Source: Novosphingobium umbonatum (GTDB taxonomy: Bacteria > Pseudomonadota > Alphaproteobacteria > Sphingomonadales > Sphingomonadaceae). From it: a stretch of DNA of 64,000 nucleotides. Under the pieces are notes generated by a model. It worked only from the letters and a program-made list of their open reading frames with translations. It did no database searches and was not told the DNA's origin. Each line of letters begins with the position of its first letter. Within the stretch, counting starts at the first letter, position 1. The stretch is from assembly GCF_004005905.1 (NCBI RefSeq), contig NZ_SACO01000003.1, positions 310,001 through 374,000 of the forward strand, read 5' to 3'. Shown in pieces: positions 9,253 through 21,035 of the stretch. The position numbers and the translations under genes are program-made.

Positions 9253-9903
9253 TTAGAGGCTCTGGCCGGTCTTCGCCCAGTCAGCGGCGAATTGTTCCAG
9301 ACCCTTGTCGGTCAACACATGCTTGAACAGGCCCTTGATCACGGCAGGAGGCGCCGTCATCACATCGGCGCCGATGCGGGCGCATTCCAGCACATGCACG
9401 CCGTGACGGATGCTGGCAGCCAGAATTTCCGTTTCAAAACCATAGTTATCATAGATCAGGCGAATGTCGCTGATCAGATCCAGCCCGTCAAAGCCATTGT
9501 CGTCATGACGGCCGATGAAGGGCGAGATGAAGGAAGCGCCAGCCTTGGCGGCCAGCAGCGCCTGATTGGCCGAGAAGCACAGGGTGACATTGACCTTGGT
9601 GCCATCATTGGTCAGCGCCTTGCAGGTTTTCAGGCCGTCAATGGTCAGCGGCACCTTGATGCAGACATTGTCGGCAATCTTGCGCAGGATTTCGGCTTCG
9701 CGCATCATGCCTTCATGGTCCATGGCGATCACTTCGGCCGAAACCGGACCATCCACGATGCCGCAGATTTCCTTGGTCACTTCCAGAAAATCACGGCCCG
9801 ACTTGGCGATGATCGACGGATTGGTGGTCACGCCGTCCAGCAGGCCAGTGGCGGCCAGTTCCTTAATGTCGGCGATATCGGCGGTGTCGACGAAAAACTT
9901 CAT
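9253..9903 (-). CDS. tal: Transaldolase (TalC/FSA-type)
   Basis: A 216-residue short transaldolase. Catalytic lysine K83 lies in VCIKVPLT; D6 (FVDTAD) and N28 (TTNPS) are also conserved. It transfers dihydroxyacetone in the non-oxidative pentose phosphate pathway; the closely related fructose-6-phosphate aldolases cannot be excluded by eye. It is downstream of cobT in position but reads the same way, and is divergent from priA. Confidence 0.93.
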   Translation of the reverse strand: MKFFVDTADIADIKELAATGLLDGVTTNPSIIAKSGRDFLEVTKEICGIVDGPVSAEVIAMDHEGMMREAEILRKIADNVCIKVPLTIDGLKTCKALTNDGTKVNVTLCFSANQALLAAKAGASFISPFIGRHDDNGFDGLDLISDIRLIYDNYGFETEILAASIRHGVHVLECARIGADVMTAPPAVIKGLFKHVLTDKGLEQFAADWAKTGQSL

Positions 9904-10079
9904 GGGATTTGCCCCCTGCTTTGTGACGCACGCCGACAGGTGGCGCGCGATTCTATGGCTTGCACAGATCGCCTATAGGCAGGAGCGGGCGCTAACCCAA
10001 GCCCTCGCTGTTGACTTGTCATCCATCGGGTCCTTTCGCGGTCTTGCCCAAAGGATTCAACCACCCCATAGGGGAAGCT

Positions 10080-12251
10080 ATGAAACGCGCCCGCCTGCTT
10101 GTGATGAATTCCGCTCTGCCGGTGCTGGATTATCGCGTGCCTGCCGACATGGCGGTCGAACATGGCAGCGTGGTGATCGCGCCGCTGGGCCCGCGGCAGG
10201 TGATGGGCATTGTGTGGGAAGCCGACCGCCTGCCCGGTGAGGAAGTGGGTGACAATCGCCTGCGCAATCTGTTGCAAGTGCTGCCCGTGCCACCTCTGCC
10301 CGCGCCTTTGCGGCGGTTGATCGAATGGACGGCGGATTATTATTGCGCCTCTCTGGCCAGCGTGGCGCGCATGGCCCTGTCCTCCACCGCCGCGCTGCAA
10401 GGCGGGCGGACCATGACCGAATACCGGTTGGTGGCGGGAGCCGAAACGCCCAAGCGCCTGACACCTCAGCGCGCCGCCGCTTTGGAACATCTGCAAGGCG
10501 CGCAAGGCACTTTGCGCGAGCTAGCCGAGATGGCCAGCGTGACCGAGGCTGTGCTGCGCGGTATGGTGGGGGCAGGCTTGATGGAGGCGGTGCAGGTTGA
10601 CCTTGACCGCCCCTATCCGCCTGCCGACCCGGCCTTTGCCCAGCCTACCCTGTCCGATGGCCAGCAAGCCGCCGCCGATGAAATGGTGGAGGCGGTGAAA
10701 GCGGAAAGCTTTGCCCCCTTCCTGCTGGATGGCGTGACCGGCAGCGGCAAGACAGAGACCTATTTCGAGGCCGTGGCCGAAGCGATAAGGCGCGGGCGGC
10801 AGACCTTGGTGATGCTGCCCGAAATAGCGCTGACGCAGAATTTCCTCCGCCGCTTTGAAGCGCGCTTTGGCGTAACGCCGGTGCTGTGGCATTCCAGCCT
10901 TAAATCTGCCGAGCGCCGCCGCGCATGGCGCGCCATTGCCAGCGGCGAGGCGCAAGTGGTGGTGGGCGCCCGCTCGGCCTTGTTCCTGCCCTATCCGCGC
11001 CTTGGCCTGATTGTGGTGGATGAAGCGCATGAAACATCCTTCAAGCAAGATGATGGCGTGCGTTATAATGCGCGCGATGTGGCGGTCATCCGCGCCCGTT
11101 TCGAAAAAATCCCCGTGGTACTGGCCAGCGCTACCCCCGCGCTGGAAAGCCTGACTCTGGCCGAGGCTGGGGTATACAAGCGCATCATCCTGCCCGACCG
11201 TTTCGGCGGAGCGCAGATGCCCGACATCCATATCCTGAACCTGATCGACCATCCGCCAGAGCGCAACCACTGGATCGCGCCGCCCTTGGTGGAGGCCCTG
11301 AAGCAGAGGCTGGAGCGGGGCGAGCAATCCTTGCTGTTTCTCAACCGGCGCGGCTATGCCCCTTTGACGCTGTGCCGGTCCTGCGGCCATCGGTTCCAAT
11401 GCGACATTTGCAGCGCGTGGCTGGTGGAGCATCGCCTGTCCAAGCGCCTGTCCTGCCACCATTGCGGGCAGGAACAACCCATGCCCACCGCCTGCCCCGA
11501 ATGCGGCGAGAGCGATTGCCTGATCGCCTGCGGCCCCGGCGTAGAACGCATCGCGGACGAGGTGGCGCAGATATTGCCCGAGGCGCGGGTGGCGCTGGTG
11601 ACCTCCGACACGCTCAACACACCCGATAAAGTGGCCGAATTTGTGAGCGCTGCGGAAAACAAGATGGTGGATGTGATTGTCGGCACCCAATTGGTGACCA
11701 AGGGCTATCACTTCCCCGATCTGACGCTGGTGGGGGTGATCGACGCCGATCTGGGGCTGGAAGGTGGCGATTTGCGGGCGGGAGAGCGCTCCTATCAGCA
11801 AATCGCGCAGGTTGCGGGCCGTGCAGGGCGCGGGGCCAAGGCGGGCGAGGTCTATATTCAGACCCGCCATCCCACTGCTTCGGTGATTGCCGCCTTGGCC
11901 GCCAATGATCGGGACGCTTTCTATGCCGCCGAAGCCGAAGGCCGCCGCAGCGCGGGCGCGCCGCCTTTCGGGCGCTGGGCCGCGATCATCATTTCCAGCG
12001 AGGAAGAGGCCGAAGCCAAGGAAGCCGCCCGCGCCATTGGCGGCACGCGGCCCCATCTGCCCGATGTGATGGTGCTGGGGCCAGCGCCCGCGCCTCTATC
12101 CCTGCTGCGCGGGCGCTACCGCTATCGCCTGCTGATCAATGCCAAGCGCAGCGCCGAATTACAGAAAGTGCTGCGCGAATGGCTGGGGGCGCTGACCTTC
12201 CCGCAGGGCGTGCGGGTGAGCATCGATATAGACCCTTACTCCTTTGTATAG
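10080..12251 (+). CDS. priA: Primosomal protein N', replication restart helicase
   Basis: A 723-residue superfamily 2 helicase. Walker A GVTGSGKTE is at about 218-226, DEAH (VVDEAHE) near 313, and an eight-cysteine zinc region sits between about 435 and 480 (CRSCGHRFQCDIC and so on). PriA reloads the replisome at stalled forks. The start at 10080 is preceded by AGGGGA; the 23 codons upstream look non-coding. The 3' end overlaps the convergent ada gene by 16 bases. Confidence 0.97.
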   Translation: MKRARLLVMNSALPVLDYRVPADMAVEHGSVVIAPLGPRQVMGIVWEADRLPGEEVGDNRLRNLLQVLPVPPLPAPLRRLIEWTADYYCASLASVARMALSSTAALQGGRTMTEYRLVAGAETPKRLTPQRAAALEHLQGAQGTLRELAEMASVTEAVLRGMVGAGLMEAVQVDLDRPYPPADPAFAQPTLSDGQQAAADEMVEAVKAESFAPFLLDGVTGSGKTETYFEAVAEAIRRGRQTLVMLPEIALTQNFLRRFEARFGVTPVLWHSSLKSAERRRAWRAIASGEAQVVVGARSALFLPYPRLGLIVVDEAHETSFKQDDGVRYNARDVAVIRARFEKIPVVLASATPALESLTLAEAGVYKRIILPDRFGGAQMPDIHILNLIDHPPERNHWIAPPLVEALKQRLERGEQSLLFLNRRGYAPLTLCRSCGHRFQCDICSAWLVEHRLSKRLSCHHCGQEQPMPTACPECGESDCLIACGPGVERIADEVAQILPEARVALVTSDTLNTPDKVAEFVSAAENKMVDVIVGTQLVTKGYHFPDLTLVGVIDADLGLEGGDLRAGERSYQQIAQVAGRAGRGAKAGEVYIQTRHPTASVIAALAANDRDAFYAAEAEGRRSAGAPPFGRWAAIIISSEEEAEAKEAARAIGGTRPHLPDVMVLGPAPAPLSLLRGRYRYRLLINAKRSAELQKVLREWLGALTFPQGVRVSIDIDPYSFV

Positions 12252-13261
12252 ACCCCTTCCCGCCGCAGCAATTCGGCCTTGATCTCCTCCCCCCACGCAT
12301 AGCCACCCAGAGTGCCATCGCCACGGATCACGCGGTGGCAGGGAACCAGCACCGCCACCGGATTGGCGCCATTGGCGCTGCCCGCCGCGCGGCTCGCCTT
12401 GGGGTGGCCAGCGGCGGCGGCCAATTGGGCATAGGTTCTCGTCTCGCCCTTGGGGATCTGGCGCAGGGCGGCCCAGACTTTTTCCTGAAAAGCGGTGCCC
12501 TGCACATCCAGCGGGATCTTGTGCGATTCGTCGGGCATTTCGACTTGAGCCACGACCATAGAAAGCAATTGGGCAAATTCCGCATTGCCCTCCAAAAATT
12601 CCGCCTGCGGGAATTGGGCGCGCAAATCACCCTCATCCATGCCAAAGCCCATCCGGCACACCCCCTTGTCGGTAGCTGCGACCAGCAAAGGGCCAAGGCT
12701 GGTTTCCACCACCGCCCAGCGGATTTCGGCTCCTGCCCCACCTTTGATCCACACGCTTGGCGCCATGCCCATCCGCTCCTTGGCCTGATCATAGAAAGAT
12801 GACGCCGCGCCATAGCCTGCATCATAAAGCGCCTGCGTCACCGAATCCGCCTTGCCCAGCGCATCGGCCCGTTTCGCGCGTTGATAGGCGGCGGGGGACA
12901 GCCCCACCATGCGCAGGAACAGGCGCTGGAGATGGGCGGGGCTATAAAGCGTCAACCGCCCCAATTCTTCCAACGAAACCCGCCCTTCTGCCGCATCCAG
13001 CACGGCCAGAGCCTTCGCCACCGCCTCGGCATCGCGCCCTGCCGCCTCGGGCTGGCAACGTAGGCAGGGACGGAAACCGGCCTCCCTCGCCTCGGCGGGA
13101 GTGTTATAGAAGGACACATTCTCCCGTCTTGGCCGCCGCGCAGGGCAAGAGGGGCGGCAAAACACGCCCGTGCTGGCCACGCCGAATACAAAGGCGCCGT
13201 CATGCGCCCTGCTCCGTGCCACCACGGCCTGCCATGCAAGATTTTCTTCATCCTCGTTCAT
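12236..13261 (-). CDS. ada: Bifunctional Ada regulator / O6-methylguanine-DNA methyltransferase
   Basis: A 341-residue protein with the full Ada layout. The N-terminal zinc domain has Cys pairs in FCRPSC and CLRCQ; the first pair senses methylphosphotriesters. A short AraC-type helix-turn-helix follows (around 105-160). The C-terminal methyltransferase has active-site PCHRVI near residue 310. Self-methylation turns it into an activator of the adaptive response. It is convergent with priA and divergent from the ATP synthase operon. Confidence 0.95.
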   Translation of the reverse strand: MNEDEENLAWQAVVARSRAHDGAFVFGVASTGVFCRPSCPARRPRRENVSFYNTPAEAREAGFRPCLRCQPEAAGRDAEAVAKALAVLDAAEGRVSLEELGRLTLYSPAHLQRLFLRMVGLSPAAYQRAKRADALGKADSVTQALYDAGYGAASSFYDQAKERMGMAPSVWIKGGAGAEIRWAVVETSLGPLLVAATDKGVCRMGFGMDEGDLRAQFPQAEFLEGNAEFAQLLSMVVAQVEMPDESHKIPLDVQGTAFQEKVWAALRQIPKGETRTYAQLAAAAGHPKASRAAGSANGANPVAVLVPCHRVIRGDGTLGGYAWGEEIKAELLRREGVYTKE

Positions 13262-13538
13262 GACGCCAGCCTAACCCAGTCCCGGCCTCCATGCATCCGC
13301 CGCTTTGCGGCCAAAACCGCCACTTTGCTTCATGCCGCCTATGCATAGGAATGTGGAAATGCCACCCCGCAATGGCGCCTTCAGCAAAGCTACGGGGGTG
13401 ATACTTTGGAATCAGCGCGCATCGCCTGCTTGCATCCTGTCATAATCGTCGCTATGCGCGCCGCGAATGGGGCACAAACTTGCGATAGCGCAGGGCTGTT
13501 TCCCCCTGAATCGTTCCGGCAAGAGGGGACCGACAAGC

Positions 13539-14093
13539 GTGGACAATTCCGCCGGCATTACTGCCAGCCTACAAGGGCGCTATGCGTCTGCCCTGTTTGA
13601 ACTGGCCCAAGACAATGGCTGCATTGGCTGGGTCGAGGCTGATCTGGATAATCTGGGTCAGGCCATCGCCGAGTCCGACGATCTGGCAGCCTTGATTCGC
13701 AATCCGCAGATCAGCCGCGAAGACGCTGCCAAGGCTATTGAAGCTGTGGCCGCTGTGCTGGGTCTGGGTGATCTGACCAAGAAGTTTCTCGGCGTTCTGG
13801 CGGCGGGTCGCCGTCTCTCGGCACTGCCCGATATTATCAGCGCCTATTCCGCCATCGCGCAGGCCGCGCGCGGCGAAACCACTGCCTTTGTCACCAGCGC
13901 CCATGCGTTGAACGACGAACAGCTGGCTGCGCTGTCCGCCAAGCTGGCCGCGCGTGAAGGCAAGGCCATCAAGCTCAAGACAAGTGTTGACCCCGATCTT
14001 CTGGGCGGCCTCGTCGTGCGTATCGGGAGCAAGCAGATCGATAGCTCGATCCGCACCCGTCTCCATTCTCTCGCCCAGAAAATGAAGGGCTAA
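13539..14093 (+). CDS. atpH: ATP synthase F1 delta subunit
   Basis: A 184-residue peripheral-stalk subunit linking F1 to the b subunits. It opens with [20 protein letters not shown], the usual delta N-terminus. The GTG at 13539 was chosen because AGAGGGG lies upstream and the protein then has normal length; an upstream extension of 24 codons is possible but unlike the family. It is the first gene of atpHAGDC. The 277-bp gap before it shows no further gene and no promoter I would defend. Confidence 0.95.
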   Translation: MDNSAGITASLQGRYASALFELAQDNGCIGWVEADLDNLGQAIAESDDLAALIRNPQISREDAAKAIEAVAAVLGLGDLTKKFLGVLAAGRRLSALPDIISAYSAIAQAARGETTAFVTSAHALNDEQLAALSAKLAAREGKAIKLKTSVDPDLLGGLVVRIGSKQIDSSIRTRLHSLAQKMKG

Positions 14094-14106
14094 GGCTCCT
14101 CGTTAG

Positions 14107-15687
<1,581 letters not shown>

Positions 15688-15718
15688 GTCCAAAGTTAGC
15701 TACGAAAGGTAGTTGGCA

Positions 15719-16600
15719 ATGGCCAGCCTTAAGGAACTCAAAGGTCGGATCAACTCGGTCAAGTCGACCCAGAAGATCACCAAGGCCAAGCAGATGGTGG
15801 CTGCCGCAAAGCTGCGCAAGGCGCAGACTGCGGCAGAAGCCGCGCGCCCCTATGCCTCGCGCCTGTCGCAGGTGATGGGTTCGCTCGCCTCGCGCATCGT
15901 GATCAGCGAGAACAGCCCCAAGCTGCTCGCTGGCACCGGCAAGAATGCTGTGCATCTCTTGGTGGTGGCCAATTCGGATCGCGGTCTGTGCGGCGCGTTC
16001 AACGCCAATATCGTGAAGGCAGCGCGCCTGAAGGCCAAGGCTCTGGAAGCCGAAGGCAAGCAGGTTGTGTTCTACCTGATCGGCCGCAAGGGTCGCGCGG
16101 TTATCCGTCGCGAATATCCCAATGGTATCATCGGCGGCTTCGACACCTCGACGGTGCGCGAAGCCGGTTATGCCGAAGCCGATGCCATCGTGGCCGAACT
16201 GGTGGCGCTGTATGAAGCGGGCAAGTTCGACGTCGCCCATCTGTTCTTCAGCAAGTTCCGCAGCGCCCTGCTGCAGGAGCCTACCGAACAGCAGATCATC
16301 CCCGTTCCCGCCCCCAAGGCGGATGCCGCGGGCAAGTCGGGCGATGCCGTGGTGGAATACGAGCCGGAAGAGGAAGAAATCCTCGGCCAGCTGCTGCCGC
16401 GTTATCTGAAGACCCAGATCTTCGGCGCCTTGCTTGAAAATGCTGCCAGCGAACAGGGCGCGTCGATGACCGCCATGGATAACGCAACGCGCAATGCGGG
16501 CGAGCTGATCAACAAGCTGACCATCCAGTATAACCGCAGCCGTCAGGCCGCGATCACCACCGAACTCATCGAGATCATCGCGGGCGCAGAAGCGCTCTGA
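15719..16600 (+). CDS. atpG: ATP synthase F1 gamma subunit
   Basis: A 293-residue central rotor shaft subunit. The N-terminal coiled coil ([20 protein letters not shown]) and the C-terminal helix ([20 protein letters not shown]) are the conserved contact regions with the alpha/beta hexamer. The ATG at 15719 follows an AAGGT ribosome site; an in-frame TTG two codons upstream is unlikely. It is third in the operon. Confidence 0.98.
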   Translation: MASLKELKGRINSVKSTQKITKAKQMVAAAKLRKAQTAAEAARPYASRLSQVMGSLASRIVISENSPKLLAGTGKNAVHLLVVANSDRGLCGAFNANIVKAARLKAKALEAEGKQVVFYLIGRKGRAVIRREYPNGIIGGFDTSTVREAGYAEADAIVAELVALYEAGKFDVAHLFFSKFRSALLQEPTEQQIIPVPAPKADAAGKSGDAVVEYEPEEEEILGQLLPRYLKTQIFGALLENAASEQGASMTAMDNATRNAGELINKLTIQYNRSRQAAITTELIEIIAGAEAL

Positions 16601-16611
16601 CGACGACATAG

Positions 16612-18063
<1,452 letters not shown>

Positions 18064-18068
18064 TTCTC

Positions 18069-18326
18069 ATGGCGCTGCACTTTGAACTCGTCACGCCTGC
18101 GCGTCTGGTCCGTTCCGAGGATGTCTACCAAGTGGTCGTCCCCGGTTCGGAAGGCGAGTTCGGCGTGCTGGCCGGTCACGCACCTTTCATGTCCACCATC
18201 AAGGATGGCGTGGTAAAGGTGTTCAAGACCGAGAACAGCCCTGCCGAAGAAATCGCCATCGTTGGTGGTTTCGCCGAAGTGACGCCTGAAGGCCTCACCG
18301 TGCTGGCGGAAAGCGTGGCGGCTTAA
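18069..18326 (+). CDS. atpC: ATP synthase F1 epsilon subunit
   Basis: An 85-residue protein containing the beta-sandwich part of epsilon ([38 protein letters not shown]). It lacks the C-terminal helical hairpin of about 50 residues found in enterobacterial epsilon; short forms are common in alphaproteobacteria. It is the last gene of the F1 operon, followed by a strong terminator. The F0 genes are not in the window. Confidence 0.96.
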   Translation: MALHFELVTPARLVRSEDVYQVVVPGSEGEFGVLAGHAPFMSTIKDGVVKVFKTENSPAEEIAIVGGFAEVTPEGLTVLAESVAA

Positions 18327-18351
18327 TCAGCCGCTTACGCCGGATTTATTG

Positions 18352-18392
18352 AAAAGGGGCTGGAGAGCATGGCGCTTTCCAGCCCCTTTTTG
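18352..18392 (+). terminator. Rho-independent terminator of the atpHAGDC operon
   Basis: Arms AAAAGGGGCTGGA (18352-18364) and TCCAGCCCCTTTT (18378-18390) pair perfectly over 13 bp, followed by T residues. It starts 26 bp after the atpC stop. Confidence 0.93.
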
Positions 18393-18432
18393 TATGTTTG
18401 AAGCACGCATTATGCCTCTGTCGGGCGTTTTA

Positions 18433-18463
18433 TGCCTCCGGCGGGCAAAGGGCGGGGGCCCTT
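18433..18463 (+). repeat. Left copy of an inverted GC-rich repeat
   Basis: A 31-nt element beginning TGCCTCCGGCGGG and ending GGGCGGGGGCCCTT. Its reverse complement, with two differences (CA to TT in the middle), recurs at 19000-19030, so the pair brackets the lipoprotein gene at 18474-18899. Each copy has its own short internal GGGC...GCCC symmetry. Confidence 0.85.
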
Positions 18464-18473
18464 TGCAATCCCG

Positions 18474-18899
18474 TTAATTTGGCGGTGAGGGTGGAGGTGG
18501 GGCTCCCTCATGGGTGCCTTCCTCGCACTTTCCTTTTATGTTTCGGCATTGATATACTGCGTCAATCCATTCTCGAACCGCATTGATCCTTTCACAATCA
18601 ACTGACCCTTGATGAACATATTGAATATAGGGCTGAGGAAGCAATGTCTGCGCTTCGCGCATAAGCTCCCCTGCCTCGATCTCATCAATCGGTCTGCCAT
18701 TCCATACGAGATTGCCGTCAGTCTTCAATTCCATCCGATTCATGATTGGCAACAAGTCTCGGGCGGGCATTTTTGACAGACGTTCCGGCGTCACCCACCA
18801 CTCTGGGGGCTCCTTGCACACCTGCGGCTTCGCCGCCTCTTTAGACTGCGGGAAGCATCCAGCACAAAAAGCCAAAGTAAAGATCAATCCGAACCGCAT
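18474..18899 (-). CDS. Small lipoprotein with ExbD periplasmic-like region
   Basis: A 141-residue protein with a lipoprotein signal (MRFGLIFTLAFCAGC, lipidated Cys15). Residues about 55-115 (MELKTDGNLVWNGRPIDEIE, then PYIQYVHQGSVDCERINAVREWIDAV) follow the pattern of the ExbD/TolR periplasmic domain: strand, NG turn, a helix, a strand with a charged residue, a helix. There is no ExbD transmembrane helix. C103, C119 and C125 could form disulfides. The tail is proline-rich. Function unknown; the ExbD resemblance is inference. The gene is flanked by inverted repeats. Confidence 0.65.
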   Translation of the reverse strand: MRFGLIFTLAFCAGCFPQSKEAAKPQVCKEPPEWWVTPERLSKMPARDLLPIMNRMELKTDGNLVWNGRPIDEIEAGELMREAQTLLPQPYIQYVHQGSVDCERINAVREWIDAVYQCRNIKGKCEEGTHEGAPPPPSPPN

Positions 18900-18999
18900 C
18901 GCCCAAAAATGCTACCCTCAAGCGCCGCAGGCAACAATTCCACTGCGCCACCCACACCTGCGACGCCTAACGCTCCGCACCATCCTTATCGGCCTTGTT

Positions 19000-19030
19000 A
19001 AGGGCCCCCGCCCTTAACCCGCCGGAGGCA
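19000..19030 (-). repeat. Right copy of the inverted GC-rich repeat
   Basis: Reads on the minus strand TGCCTCCGGCGGG, then TT, then AAGGGCGGGGGCCCTT, matching the copy at 18433-18463 at 29 of 31 positions but in opposite orientation. It lies between the start of the lipoprotein gene and the end of the HNH-like gene. Confidence 0.85.
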
Positions 19031-19038
19031 AAAAACCC

Positions 19039-19368
19039 TCACCGCCCCTTCTTGGTCGTCGGTACAAAAAAGTCGGGATCTTTCCCCTCCACCCATGTCA
19101 GAAACTTGGCCATCGCCTCATGGGCGCGCAAAGCCTCCACATCCTCGCCAATGCGGGCCAGTTGGGCGTTGGTGAAATTGGCATGGATCGTCTGGTTGCA
19201 AATGGGATGCACCGAGACGACCGCCCTGCCCCCTTTGCTCTTGGGCACGGGGTGATAAGCGTCCACATTTTCACCCAAAGGCCGCTGGCAAAACCAGCAA
19301 GGCTTGGCTGGCGCGGGCGCTTCATTATCCTCTTCCTCCGTATAATCCCAGGGTCGCTTGCGAGCCAT
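19039..19368 (-). CDS. HNH endonuclease-like protein
   Basis: A 109-residue protein. C24 and C27 in CWFCQRPLG, a histidine in DAYHPVPKSKGG (near 39) and the segment VSVHPICNQTIHANFTN follow the layout of small HNH/zinc-finger nucleases (C-x2-C, H, C-x-x-x-x-H). Whether it cuts DNA is unknown; many such stand-alone proteins have no assigned role. It is divergent from cpaF across about 100 bp. Confidence 0.75.
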   Translation of the reverse strand: MARKRPWDYTEEEDNEAPAPAKPCWFCQRPLGENVDAYHPVPKSKGGRAVVSVHPICNQTIHANFTNAQLARIGEDVEALRAHEAMAKFLTWVEGKDPDFFVPTTKKGR

Positions 19369-19404
19369 TAGTAAATCCTCAAAGTTTGGGGCTTATTTAC
19401 CTTA

Positions 19405-19417
19405 CTGTGTAACACAG
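19405..19417. promoter_or_regulatory. Short palindrome between the HNH gene and cpaF
   Basis: CTGTGTAACACAG has perfect five-base arms around TAA. It lies in the 99-bp divergent intergenic region, 51 bp before the cpaF start. It may be an operator, but short palindromes of this kind also arise by chance. Confidence 0.25.
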
Positions 19418-19467
19418 ATGTGGCGCGCCTTGTGGGCGCAACGCGGGCAAAAGGAAAGCAGGCAATC

Positions 19468-20982
19468 ATGAGCGCATTCGGGCGTAGGACTGGCCCCAAC
19501 GGCGGCGCTGGCATCGCGCGTGCCCAATTCGGCGTGGCCCGCCCCATGCGCAGCGAAGCCGTGCCCCTGGGCAGCCATGTGCAGGACAGTTTCCCTGTGC
19601 CGGTCGAACCTGGCTTCATGCCGGACGAGGCCGCTGTGGGCAATGGACGCGGGGATGCCTTGGCGCGGCTGGCCGACCGCATGAATGCCACGGTGGAAAC
19701 CACAAAGCAGGCCGAAGGTTTTGAAGCCAGCGTTCACAAGATCAAGGAGCAGGTGCTGCCCCGCCTGCTGGAACGCGTCGATCCGGAAGCCGCCGCGACG
19801 CTGACCAAGGATGAGCTGGCCGAAGAATTCCGCCCGATCATCATGGAAGTGTTGGCGGATCTCAAAATCACGCTCAACCGGCGCGAACAATTCGCGCTGG
19901 AAAAGGTGCTGATCGACGAATTGCTCGGCTTTGGCCCGCTGGAAGAATTGCTGGGCGATGCGGACGTGACCGATATTATGGTCAACGGGCCGGACCAGAC
20001 CTATATTGAAAAGAGCGGCAAGCTCCAGCTTTCCACCATACGCTTCCGCGATGAACAACATCTGTTCCAGATCGCCCAGCGCATCGTCAATCAGGTTGGC
20101 CGCCGCGTCGATCAGACCACGCCGCTGGCCGACGCCCGCCTGAAAGACGGCAGCCGCGTCAACGTCATTGTGCCGCCGCTGTCTTTGCGCGGCACGGCGA
20201 TTTCCATTCGTAAATTCTCTGAAAAGCCGATCACGCTGGATATGCTGCGCGATTATGGCTCGATGAATGACAAGATGGCCACCGCGCTGAAAATTGCGGG
20301 CGCCTCGCGCATGAATATCGTGATTTCGGGGGGCACCGGCTCGGGCAAAACCACGATGCTCAACGCCATGTCGAAAATGATCGATCCGGGCGAACGCGTG
20401 CTGACCATTGAAGACGCCGCCGAACTTCGCCTGCAACAGCCCCATTGGCTGCCGCTGGAAACCCGCCCGCCAAACCTTGAAGGCCAAGGCGCGATCACCA
20501 TTGGCGACCTGGTGAAAAACGCCCTGCGTATGCGTCCAGACCGCATCATTCTGGGCGAAATCCGTGGCGCGGAATGTTTCGACCTGCTGGCCGCGATGAA
20601 CACCGGCCATGATGGCTCGATGTGTACGCTCCACGCCAACTCCCCACGCGAAGCCTTGGGCCGTATGGAAAATATGATCCTGATGGGCGACATCAAGATC
20701 CCCAAGGAAGCGATCAGCCGCCAGATTGCCGAAAGCGTCGACATGATCGTTCAAGTCAAGCGCCTGCGCGATGGCAGCCGCCGCACCACCGCCATCACCG
20801 AAGTGATCGGCATGGAAGGCGATGTGATCGTGACGCAGGACCTGTTCCGCTTTGAATATCTGGACGAAGACGCTGACGGCAAGATTATCGGCGAATGGGT
20901 GCCTTCGGGCCTGCGCCCCTACACTCTGGAAAAGGCGCGCCAGTTCGGCTTTGATCAGGCGTTTCTGGAAGCCTGCCTGTAA
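19468..20982 (+). CDS. cpaF: CpaF-type secretion ATPase (Tad/Flp pilus)
   Basis: A 504-residue hexameric ATPase of the VirB11/CpaF family that powers Flp pilus assembly. Walker A GGTGSGKT lies at about 287-294, the Asp box EDAAELRLQQPHWLPLETR follows, and Walker B is RIILGEIRG near 358, then the His box MCTLHANSPREALGR. An alanine- and glycine-rich N-terminal tail of about 80 residues precedes the conserved core. The ATG at 19468 has AAGGAAAG upstream. No other Tad genes are in the window. Confidence 0.93.
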   Translation: MSAFGRRTGPNGGAGIARAQFGVARPMRSEAVPLGSHVQDSFPVPVEPGFMPDEAAVGNGRGDALARLADRMNATVETTKQAEGFEASVHKIKEQVLPRLLERVDPEAAATLTKDELAEEFRPIIMEVLADLKITLNRREQFALEKVLIDELLGFGPLEELLGDADVTDIMVNGPDQTYIEKSGKLQLSTIRFRDEQHLFQIAQRIVNQVGRRVDQTTPLADARLKDGSRVNVIVPPLSLRGTAISIRKFSEKPITLDMLRDYGSMNDKMATALKIAGASRMNIVISGGTGSGKTTMLNAMSKMIDPGERVLTIEDAAELRLQQPHWLPLETRPPNLEGQGAITIGDLVKNALRMRPDRIILGEIRGAECFDLLAAMNTGHDGSMCTLHANSPREALGRMENMILMGDIKIPKEAISRQIAESVDMIVQVKRLRDGSRRTTAITEVIGMEGDVIVTQDLFRFEYLDEDADGKIIGEWVPSGLRPYTLEKARQFGFDQAFLEACL

Positions 20983-21035
20983 ACTTGCGCCTTTTGCCCC
21001 CTTGCCCTGTGCTGTCAGGGGGTTAAAGCCAAGCC

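Noticed and set aside
10521..12056. 511-codon open frame antisense to priA
   Set aside because: Fully inside priA, with low-complexity Gly/His/Gln composition typical of antisense shadows.
13422..13445. TTGCAT and CATAAT as an atp operon promoter
   Set aside because: The two elements are only a few bases apart instead of about 17, so they do not form a sigma-70 promoter.
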